From assembly GCF_035317345.1 (NCBI RefSeq), contig NZ_JAYKTU010000001.1: a stretch of 64,000 nt of DNA; one strand, 5' to 3'. This stretch comes from Cellvibrio fontiphilus (GTDB lineage Bacteria > Pseudomonadota > Gammaproteobacteria > Pseudomonadales > Cellvibrionaceae). Each line of letters begins with the position of its first letter. The first letter of the stretch is position 1. The translations under genes and the position numbers were made by a program. Below the pieces are notes generated by a model. The model was given only the letters and a program-made list of their open reading frames with translations. It did no database searches and had not been told where the DNA came from. Positions 18,258 to 24,653 of the stretch are shown piece after piece.

Positions 18258-18770
18258 TTAAAAGTGGCGATGGTTGTCTAAAAAACGCTGCAAATCGGCG
18301 AGCGCGCGGGTCATGTGTTTTTTAACGGCTTCCTGGCTCAAGCCCATCGCGGCTGCTATCTGCTCGCGTGATTCACCCCGCAGGCGGCGGCGAATTAACA
18401 CTTCGCGTCGCTGGGCGGGCATGGTCGCTAAAAAGCCCTTGAGCAGTTCGGCGCGCTGGTGTTGGCTGGTGCGCTCTTCAGGGCAGGGGAGTGGGCTGCT
18501 GATGTCATCCAGGGTGTCCAGTGACAAGGTTTGGCGTTTGCCACCCAGCAGCAAATTGCGCGCTACACGCACCGCATAGGCCAGCGGGTTGCGCAGTGGT
18601 TGGGTGCGGGCTTGCTCTATCACCCGCAGGATAGATTCTTGGTAGATATCCGCTGCATCGCTGCTATTCGGTGCAACTCGCTGGATATAACGCTTGAGCG
18701 GGCCAGTCGCAGAAGTCAGGCGCTCATCCAGTGGTGCTGGCTCAAGGCCAGGTCGATGAGGATCAAGCAT
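18258..18770 (-). CDS. ECF sigma factor, FecI-like
   Basis: 170-residue extracytoplasmic-function sigma factor. Region 2 is seen around 'DAADIYQESILRVIEQ' and 'NPLAYAVRVARNLLL'; region 4 around 'MPAQRREVLIRRRLRGESREQIA' (split by eye) with the helix-turn-helix 'AAAMGLSQEAVKKHMTRAL'. First gene of the sigma - FecR - TonB receptor operon, so it is expected to drive transcription of the receptor once released by FecR. Confidence 0.92.
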   Translation of the reverse strand: MLDPHRPGLEPAPLDERLTSATGPLKRYIQRVAPNSSDAADIYQESILRVIEQARTQPLRNPLAYAVRVARNLLLGGKRQTLSLDTLDDISSPLPCPEERTSQHQRAELLKGFLATMPAQRREVLIRRRLRGESREQIAAAMGLSQEAVKKHMTRALADLQRFLDNHRHF

Positions 18771-18834
18771 GGTGGCAAGTCTCGCAGTTAACTAGCGCGC
18801 CAGCTTAATCAGTAAATATGACAATTCGATGAGT

Positions 18835-18858
18835 AAGGCGCCAGCGGCGGCGCCTTTT
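18835..18858 (-). terminator. GC-rich hairpin, possible terminator after the LpxH-like gene
   Basis: Perfect eight-base-pair stem (AAGGCGCC 18835-18842 with GGCGCCTT 18849-18856) located 20 bases beyond the stop of the LpxH-like gene. The T-run is short on both strands, so termination may be weak. Confidence 0.45.
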
Positions 18859-18877
18859 GCTGTATGGGCGGGGCGTT

Positions 18878-19732
18878 TTAGGCCTGGTGTAGCTGCTCCA
18901 GCTCCTGCCATTGAATCGTGTCGCTGTGATGCAACAGGCGCATCACACCCTGGTGATCCTCCACCAGTGCCGTACAGCTTTCGATCCAATCGCCGCAATT
19001 GGCGTAGCGCAAACCCCCTTCTTCACGCAGCGCCGGGTAGTGGATATGGCCGCAGACCACACCGTCGTAGCCGCGCCGTTTTGCCTCCGCCAAGGCTTCT
19101 TTTTCGTAAGTTGCTATCGCCGCTTTGGCGCCTTTGATATTGCTTTTAATCAGACCCGCGAGCGAAAAATAAGGTCGCCCCACCAGCTTGCGCAGCCGGT
19201 CTGACCAGCGGTTGATAAACAGCAATAACTCGTAACCGTGATCGCCAATCACGCGTTTTAACCAGCTGTGATTGATGTAGGCGTCCATCGCATCACCGTG
19301 CATGATCAGTAAACGCTTGCCATCTGCGGTGACATATTCATGCTCGTGGGCGATTTCGATAGGGCCAAATAATTCGCCACTAAAGTGGCGCATAGGGTCA
19401 TCGTGATTGCCCGGCACATAGACTACACGCATACCCTTGGCGGCCAGTTCGTAGAATTTGAGCATTACTTGATAGTGTTTGGCGGGCCAGCAAAAGCGGC
19501 GTTTGAGCGACCATAAATCCACAATATCGCCCACGAGATAAAGCGTGTCGCAGTGGATTTGGTTGAGAAAGTCGAGCAGGTAATCGGCTTTGCAATCGCG
19601 AAAACCCAGGTGGATATCGGAGATCCACACGGTGCGCGCATTAATCAAACTGGCGGTGGGTTTGGGGGGAATATCGGCAGTAACAAGCGGTTGTGACAGG
19701 GCGGCAGCAAGCGGGTTGGCAGCGATGTTCAT
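18878..19732 (-). CDS. LpxH-like calcineurin-type metallophosphoesterase
   Basis: 284-residue protein related to UDP-2,3-diacylglucosamine diphosphatase. All five metallophosphoesterase motifs are visible: SDIHLG, GDIVDLW, PGNHDD, MHGDAMD and CGHIHYP, which bind two metal ions. LpxH makes lipid X for lipid A; this protein is about 40 residues longer than classical LpxH (near 240) and is not beside ppiB, so it may be a paralogue with a different pyrophosphate substrate. ATG 19732 is chosen because an AGGA ribosome site precedes it; the frame is open 13 codons further upstream. Confidence 0.78.
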   Translation of the reverse strand: MNIAANPLAAALSQPLVTADIPPKPTASLINARTVWISDIHLGFRDCKADYLLDFLNQIHCDTLYLVGDIVDLWSLKRRFCWPAKHYQVMLKFYELAAKGMRVVYVPGNHDDPMRHFSGELFGPIEIAHEHEYVTADGKRLLIMHGDAMDAYINHSWLKRVIGDHGYELLLFINRWSDRLRKLVGRPYFSLAGLIKSNIKGAKAAIATYEKEALAEAKRRGYDGVVCGHIHYPALREEGGLRYANCGDWIESCTALVEDHQGVMRLLHHSDTIQWQELEQLHQA

Positions 19733-19815
19733 AATGCGTTTCCTGAGCTGTTTCGCCGCATACTGCGCCAAAAAGATGACGAAAACACAACATTTTGATG
19801 AACTTTGGGTGACAG

Positions 19816-20043
19816 CTAACCCTGCATATGCAGCGCTTGAGCAGGTTCGTTAGCCATTATCCAGCCGAGTACGGCGCGGCGGCTTTCCAGCATTTGGGCG
19901 TAGGTTTCCAGCACTTTCTGGTTGGGAATGGGCTGCTGGCGCAGTAGGGCAATACGCGATTCCAGAAAACCTATGTCGCTCTGCAGTTTTTGCGCAACAT
20001 CGCGAGAGTTGTATGCCTGGGTGCCAATATTGATGGTCGTCAT
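19816..20043 (-). CDS. Small hypothetical helical protein
   Basis: 75-residue protein that I do not recognise. ATG 20043 is preceded by AAGGAA eight bases upstream; the frame is open for 21 more codons but without a better site. The sequence is mostly amphipathic helix ('SRDVAQKLQSDIGFLESRIALLRQQ' region and 'LETYAQMLESRRAVLGWI'), without signal peptide or membrane segment. It reads like a small coiled-coil cytoplasmic protein. It sits between the LpxH-like gene and znuB on the same strand, separated by 83 and 147 bases, so it is probably a single gene. Confidence 0.65.
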   Translation of the reverse strand: MTTINIGTQAYNSRDVAQKLQSDIGFLESRIALLRQQPIPNQKVLETYAQMLESRRAVLGWIMANEPAQALHMQG

Positions 20044-20190
20044 CGACTCGTTCCTTGCTGATTTAGCTGCCACTCCAGCCATTGGATGCGGCACAACGAA
20101 TCGCATTATCTGTCAGGCGGGAATGTGAAAACAGTCGCAAATCTCCTGATTTTTTGTGCGCTTTGGCTTACAAAATAAACAATCTGCGCA

Positions 20191-20976
20191 TCAGGACTGC
20201 TGTTTTTTCAACATAGTGAGACAGAAGATGGCGGTGGTGGACAGTACTATCGCTGGCCCGGCAGGGCTGTCCCAGAAATAGGAAGCCGCCAAACCTGCGA
20301 CTACAGCCAGCATTCCCAGCAGGCTGGCGATAATCGCCATTTGCTCCGGTGTCCTGCTCAGGCGACGGCTGGCGGCAGCGGGAATAATCAGCAGCGCGGT
20401 AATCAAAAGCACCCCGACTACTTTCATGGCAATGGCAATTACCAGAGCCATCAGCAGCATCAGCGCTGTGCGCACCCGCACCACGGGAATGCCTTCCACC
20501 TGTGCCAGCTCTTCATGTACGGTAATAGCCAACAGTGGCCGCCAGAGCCATATCAAAGCTGCCAGAACTACCACGGCAATCACCCAAATACTAATCACAT
20601 CGCCTTGGCTGACCGACAAAATATCACCAAACAAATAGGCAAGCAGGTCGATGCGGCTCTCGCTAAATACACTGACACATACCAAACCGAGGGCGAGCGT
20701 AGAGTGGGAGAGGATGCCGAGCAGCGTATCGGTGGCGAGAAAGCGATTGTTTTGCAGGGCGACCAAAATTAGCGCCAGCAGCAGGCACCCCAGCGCGATG
20801 GCGAGGTTGAGGTTGATGTCCAGCAGCAAACCAAAGGTCACCCCCAGCAGTGCCGAATGGGCGAGGGTATCGCCAAAATAAGCCATGCGCCGCCAGACGG
20901 CAAAGGCACCCAGTGGGCCAGCAACCAGCGCCACGGCAATACCGGCGAGCAGGGCGAGCAGTAAAAAATCAGGCAT
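20191..20976 (-). CDS. znuB: Zinc ABC transporter permease ZnuB
   Basis: 261-residue membrane permease of the metal ABC-3 family with about eight to nine hydrophobic helices. 'GDTLAHSALLGVTFGLLL' near residue 45 is the family hallmark, and 'AMKVVGVLLITALLIIPAA' lies near the C-terminal third. ATG 20976 overlaps the end of znuC by eight bases, so translation is probably coupled. Together with ZnuC and ZnuA it imports Zn2+ from the periplasm. Confidence 0.95.
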   Translation of the reverse strand: MPDFLLLALLAGIAVALVAGPLGAFAVWRRMAYFGDTLAHSALLGVTFGLLLDINLNLAIALGCLLLALILVALQNNRFLATDTLLGILSHSTLALGLVCVSVFSESRIDLLAYLFGDILSVSQGDVISIWVIAVVVLAALIWLWRPLLAITVHEELAQVEGIPVVRVRTALMLLMALVIAIAMKVVGVLLITALLIIPAAASRRLSRTPEQMAIIASLLGMLAVVAGLAASYFWDSPAGPAIVLSTTAIFCLTMLKKQQS

Positions 20977-21772
20977 GGTGGTCGTGTCCGCAGCTGCTGG
21001 TATGCACATGGCCGCCGGGCTTGGCGTTAATCACATTACCGTGGGCGTCGTGTTGGTGGTCGTGGTGATGGGTGTAAATAGCAACTTGCGGCGTCACCAC
21101 CGCCCCGCCCAGCGCATCGCCAAAGAGCGCAAGGTAGGCCGGGTGATTGGTAACTTGTTCCGGGTGGCCGTGGCAGCACACATGTTGGTTGAGGCAGATC
21201 ACCGTGTCGGTAGTGGCCATCACCAAGTGCAGGTCGTGGGAGACGAGTAACACGCCGCATTGGCGCTGGTTGCGAATCTCGTTAATCAGGGCGTAGAGCG
21301 CCGCTTGGCCGCCCACATCCACACCTTGCACTGGTTCATCCAGCACCAGAAGTTGGGGGTCGCGCAATAGCGCCCGCGCGAGCAATACCCGCTGGGTTTC
21401 GCCACCCGAGAGGGATTGGATCGGCATATTGAACAGTTTATCGATACCGGTAAGCTGTAATATCTCGCCCAAATCCACCCGCGCTTTGCCACCCAGTGCC
21501 AGAAAGCGCGCCACGGTGAGCGGCAAACTGGCGTCCAAATGGAGCTTTTGTGGCATATAGCCAATGCGTAAATCTGCGGCTTTGTCGATACTGCCCTGAT
21601 CCACCTTGATCAAACCAAGTACCGCGCGCACCAGGGTGGTTTTGCCAGCCCCATTCGGGCCAATCAGGGTGACAATCTTGCCGGCAGCAAGATCCAGGTC
21701 GGCGTTTTGCAGAATTTGTCGCCCATTGCGCACTACGCCTAACCCGCGCGCCTTGATCAGGTAATCACCCAT
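20969..21772 (-). CDS. znuC: Zinc ABC transporter ATPase ZnuC with His-rich tail
   Basis: 267-residue ABC ATPase: Walker A GPNGAGKTT, signature 'LSGGETQRVLLARALL', Walker B 'LLVLDEP', switch His in 'VSHDLHLV'. The last 40 or so residues are unusually rich in histidine (THHHDHQHDAHG, then HVHTSSCGHDHH), a likely zinc-binding or buffering tail seen in many ZnuC proteins. ATG 21772 overlaps the 3' end of zur by eight bases; the longer frame upstream is a shadow inside zur. znuB overlaps the other end by eight bases. Confidence 0.95.
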   Translation of the reverse strand: MGDYLIKARGLGVVRNGRQILQNADLDLAAGKIVTLIGPNGAGKTTLVRAVLGLIKVDQGSIDKAADLRIGYMPQKLHLDASLPLTVARFLALGGKARVDLGEILQLTGIDKLFNMPIQSLSGGETQRVLLARALLRDPQLLVLDEPVQGVDVGGQAALYALINEIRNQRQCGVLLVSHDLHLVMATTDTVICLNQHVCCHGHPEQVTNHPAYLALFGDALGGAVVTPQVAIYTHHHDHQHDAHGNVINAKPGGHVHTSSCGHDHHA

Positions 21773-22271
21773 GACGGTTTGGCTCCGCAGCGCGAGGAGC
21801 GCAGTTGGCGCAGAGCCCGGACACTTCCAGCGCCTGGGCTTCCACGGTAAAACCAGCATCTTGCGCAACGGCCAGAATCTGCTCACCCAGCTGAGGTTGA
21901 TCCAACTCCACAGCGATGCCGCAGTGACGGCAAATCAGGAAATGGCTCTGGTGTTTGGTGCCCGGCGATGGGCAGCCAATAAAGGCATTGAGCACATTAA
22001 TCCGGTGGATCAGGCCCTGTTCCAGCAGGAAATCCAGTGCGCGATACACAGTTGGCGGTGCGACGCGGCGGGTGTTGGCTTTGGCCAGCATTTCCATCAG
22101 GGTATAGGCGCCCAGGGGTTTGTGGTTTTGCCAGATCAGCTCCAACACCTGCAGGCGCAAATCGGTCAGGCGCACGCCGCGGCTCAGGCAGAGTTGGCGC
22201 GCTGACTCCAGGGCATCATTAATACAATGGCCATGGTCATGGTGACTACAGGCGAGGGGGGTGTGTTCCAT
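21765..22271 (-). CDS. zur: Zinc uptake regulator Zur (Fur family)
   Basis: 168-residue Fur-family repressor. It has a winged helix ('RGVRLTDLRLQVLELIW', 'RRVAPPTVYRALDFLLEQGLIHRI' region) and a dimerisation domain with the structural Cys pairs in 'FLICRHCG' and 'GLCANCAP'. The N-terminus is His-rich (CSHHDHGHC). Met at 22271 has a better AGG-containing upstream sequence than the Met eight codons earlier (22295), which remains possible. First gene of zur-znuC-znuB, transcribed away from znuA with a Zur box between, so it should repress both arms when zinc is sufficient. Confidence 0.92.
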   Translation of the reverse strand: MEHTPLACSHHDHGHCINDALESARQLCLSRGVRLTDLRLQVLELIWQNHKPLGAYTLMEMLAKANTRRVAPPTVYRALDFLLEQGLIHRINVLNAFIGCPSPGTKHQSHFLICRHCGIAVELDQPQLGEQILAVAQDAGFTVEAQALEVSGLCANCAPRAAEPNRHG

Positions 22272-22348
22272 AGGGCATTTACCTGAATGGGCCATCGCTA
22301 TATTTGGGGCGCTGGTTCAAAAGCCGGCAAGCGATGGATTGGTGCGCT

Positions 22349-22365
22349 ATGTTACTATATAACCT
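22349..22365. promoter_or_regulatory. Zur box between zur-znuCB and znuA
   Basis: The 17-base sequence beginning ATGTTA and continuing CTATATAACCT agrees with the Zur-box core ATGTTATANTATAACAT at 13 of 16 defined positions. It lies in the 157-base divergent gap between the zur and znuA starts, where one operator can control both directions. Assignment is by consensus only. Confidence 0.75.
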
Positions 22366-22428
22366 TTGCGCAGACATGGTTTTTGCCATCGCGCTTCATC
22401 CATCATCCTGTGTTACGGATTTGCAATC

Positions 22429-23385
22429 ATGGGTTCTTCCCGTTTGGATTTAATGCTTCAGCCGGCCTGTCGCTCCGCTGCATTGTTCTTTGTGTTGTTG
22501 TTTTTGGGGCTTTGTCTGACGGCACACAATGCGGTCGCCAAACCACAGGTATTGGCTAGTATCAAACCTCTGGCACTTATCGCCCAAGAGGTAGCGGGCG
22601 ATTTGGCACAAGTGGATACGCTGCTTCCGGTCACCGCCTCGGCACACGATTATCCGCTCAGGGTGTCTGACCATCGCCGCCTGCAGGATGCGGATCTGGT
22701 GCTCTGGGTTGGTGAAGAGCTGGAGAGTTTTTTGGCGCGACCACTGGCTAAATTACCTGCACACAAGGTGATGACCAGTTACCAATTGGAAGCCTTGTTT
22801 TGGCCCGAACCCCACGAGCACGATCACCAGCACACCAGTCAGGATAAACACCAGCATGCCGCACGCGATCCGCATATCTGGCTGGATCCGCGCAATGCCG
22901 CGCTTATCGCCCGCGAGCTGGCGCGTCGTCTGGGTGAGTTAGAGCCGGCTGCGGCAGCGCAATTCACTAACAATGCCAAGCGTTTCAGCGATTCATTAGC
23001 AGCCCTGGATGCCCAGCTGACGGAGCAGTTGGCGCCAGTAAAAGAGTTGGGGTTTGCTGTTTATCACGAAGGTTACGGTCACTTTGTCAGCCACTACGGG
23101 CTGCATCAACTGGCTTATTTTACCTTGGTGCCGGAGCGGCGTCCGGGAGCCAAACATTTGCAGGAGTTGCGCTCAGTCTTGGCACGGGAAGGGGTTTGCT
23201 TGTTTCTGGAGCCTTACCATAACACCCAGTCACTGGAAGAAATGGCACACAAGTTGAGATTGAAATTGGGGTGGCTCGATGCCATAGGCACCGAGGAGAT
23301 TTCCAGTTATCAGTTGCTGATGAAAAATTTAGGGCAGAGTTTTCTAACCTGTCTTACGGACACTACCCTGTCCACTGGGCGCTGA
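22429..23385 (+). CDS. znuA: Periplasmic zinc-binding protein ZnuA
   Basis: 318-residue high-affinity zinc-binding lipocalin-unrelated, cluster A-I substrate-binding protein. The start is ATG 22429 (or 22453); both give a signal peptide ending near 'NAVAKP'. Zinc ligands are expected at the conserved His of 'SAHDYPLR', at 'DPHIWLDP', and at 'YHEGYGHF'. Between the first two lies the His-rich loop (EPHEHDHQHTSQDKHQH) typical of ZnuA. It is divergent from zur-znuCB across a Zur box. Its 3' end overlaps an opposing small gene by 42 bases. Confidence 0.94.
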   Translation: MGSSRLDLMLQPACRSAALFFVLLFLGLCLTAHNAVAKPQVLASIKPLALIAQEVAGDLAQVDTLLPVTASAHDYPLRVSDHRRLQDADLVLWVGEELESFLARPLAKLPAHKVMTSYQLEALFWPEPHEHDHQHTSQDKHQHAARDPHIWLDPRNAALIARELARRLGELEPAAAAQFTNNAKRFSDSLAALDAQLTEQLAPVKELGFAVYHEGYGHFVSHYGLHQLAYFTLVPERRPGAKHLQELRSVLAREGVCLFLEPYHNTQSLEEMAHKLRLKLGWLDAIGTEEISSYQLLMKNLGQSFLTCLTDTTLSTGR

Positions 23386-23658
23386 ACTTCCCAGATTGGC
23401 CACTGTGCTATGGAAAGGTTTGCGCAATTTCACGTTGCGCGCTTCCAGCATGTCCAATTGGCGCTTGTTCAATTCGAGTACAAATGCATCGTAATATTCG
23501 CGCACTTCGGCATCGCGAGAGGCGCCACCATTGCGCAATAACTCCAGCATGCCCTCCTGAGTTGCCATGCGGTGGCGCACGCCGGTTTTGTGATACAGAC
23601 AGCTGGCGAGTTGCTGCATACGAAAGATCGCCGTTTGGGAGAAAATGAGCGTATCCAT
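23344..23658 (-). CDS. Hypothetical 104-residue protein convergent with znuA
   Basis: I do not recognise this protein. ATG 23658 is preceded by AGGA at a suitable distance. The sequence is soluble and largely helical ('TAIFRMQQLASCLYHKTGV', 'EVREYYDAFVLELNKRQLDMLEARN' region), with no signal peptide. Its last 42 bases overlap the 3' end of znuA on the other strand. Overlapping tail-to-tail coding plus a plausible ribosome site make it a likely but not certain gene. Confidence 0.55.
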   Translation of the reverse strand: MDTLIFSQTAIFRMQQLASCLYHKTGVRHRMATQEGMLELLRNGGASRDAEVREYYDAFVLELNKRQLDMLEARNVKLRKPFHSTVANLGSSAPSGQGSVRKTG

Positions 23659-23837
23659 AAAACAGTCCTGTGCATAAAAAAGGTTAATAGCTGGTCGGAA
23701 TAACCATCACCGGATCTTTTGCTGTGACTGATACCTCTGCACGCAAGGGCTCTACAATGCCCGTATCTCTTGCAGTCTAGGTGAGTGGTTGGGGATAACC
23801 GGTTTTTGCCCTACCAAATTGCAAAACTGTGACTGCC

Positions 23838-23884
23838 CACAAAAAAAGAGCCCCGCAGTGACCGGAAAGGGTCAGGTGCAGGGC
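23838..23884 (-). terminator. Rho-independent terminator of the 85-residue secreted protein gene
   Basis: Read on the minus strand, a long GC-rich hairpin (arms 23850-23863 and 23870-23884, one bulge and one G-T pair) is followed by a run of seven T (complement of 23841-23847). It lies about 120 bases beyond the stop at 24003. The intervening 3' region holds two further small hairpins (AGCTT/AAGCT and TCACC/GGTGA arms). This gap of 344 bases (23659-24002) shows no other gene. Confidence 0.8.
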
Positions 23885-24002
23885 CAATACACGAGGAGAA
23901 AATAAGGGGTAGTCAGTACGACAGCTTGCTTCAAGCTCACCGGCAAGGTGACTAACCAAGCCGGCTACAATTTGCACTTACAGCGTCAATCAAGGTCGAT
24001 AA

Positions 24003-24260
24003 TCAGAGTTCAAAACGTTTGGCCAGTTTGGCTTCCAGCTGCTCTTCCAGTTTGGCGTGAGCCTTGTCATTCAGAGCATCTTCCTTAGCGGTCAATTCTT
24101 CAGCGATACGCGCTTCAGCGTCTTCCTGGGTTTCAACCCAAGTCGCTTTTACACCTAAGTCGGCAGCGGCCAGGGTCAATTCTTGATTCTTGGTGTCATC
24201 GGCATAAGCGCCGGCGGCAGTCAGTAACAGTGTTGCAAATACGAGTGCGGTCTTTTTCAT
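24003..24260 (-). CDS. Small secreted charged protein
   Basis: 85-residue protein, unrecognised by family. ATG 24260 with a strong GGAGG upstream gives a clean signal peptide (MKKTALVFATLLLTAAGAYA). The mature part, about 63 residues, is rich in Glu, Lys and Ala ('EDAEARIAEELTAKEDAL', 'LEEQLEAKLAKRFEL') and probably a single long periplasmic helix or coiled coil. It has its own terminator and a long upstream region with GGTAACA repeats, so it is probably an individually controlled gene, perhaps well expressed. No function can be inferred. Confidence 0.78.
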   Translation of the reverse strand: MKKTALVFATLLLTAAGAYADDTKNQELTLAAADLGVKATWVETQEDAEARIAEELTAKEDALNDKAHAKLEEQLEAKLAKRFEL

Positions 24261-24345
24261 CGTGGGTTCCTCCGATGGATCATTCAATTCCAGTTGCCTT
24301 GTGAGCAACCTTGTTGTCTTGGGTAAAGTTTGGGTACAGCGTCCC

Positions 24346-24539
24346 GGTAACAATTACTGGTTAAGTTTTTGTTACCAGATGTTACTCATGGTAACAGATA
24401 AAATTTAAATGGCTAGGCTCCGGTTAAATCTTTTTGTTATTTAAAATTAAAAAATGTGAATAAATACCGCTGGTTAGCGATAAATGCTAGAAATTGGCGG
24501 AAGCTTGTCGTCTGGTAACACATTTTTCGATAGGTAACA
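24346..24539. repeat. Five GGTAACA heptamers in the polA upstream region
   Basis: The heptamer GGTAACA occurs at 24346-24352, 24390-24396, 24514-24520 and 24533-24539 on the plus strand and at 24370-24376 on the minus strand. The pair at 24371-24376 and 24390-24395 forms an inverted repeat, and the last two are direct repeats 19 bases apart. They fill the 393-base gap (24261-24653) between the divergent small secreted protein gene and polA. No other gene was seen there. They could be binding sites for one regulator. Confidence 0.6.
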
Positions 24540-24653
24540 CTTTTGGCTAGTCTATCTTTATTGGCGTGTTGCTGGGGTAGATCGCACCTCTGGCGCTGGC
24601 TCGATCAGGCCGGGTTTGGTGTATCCTGCGGCCTGTTTTGTCCTTGAACGCAG

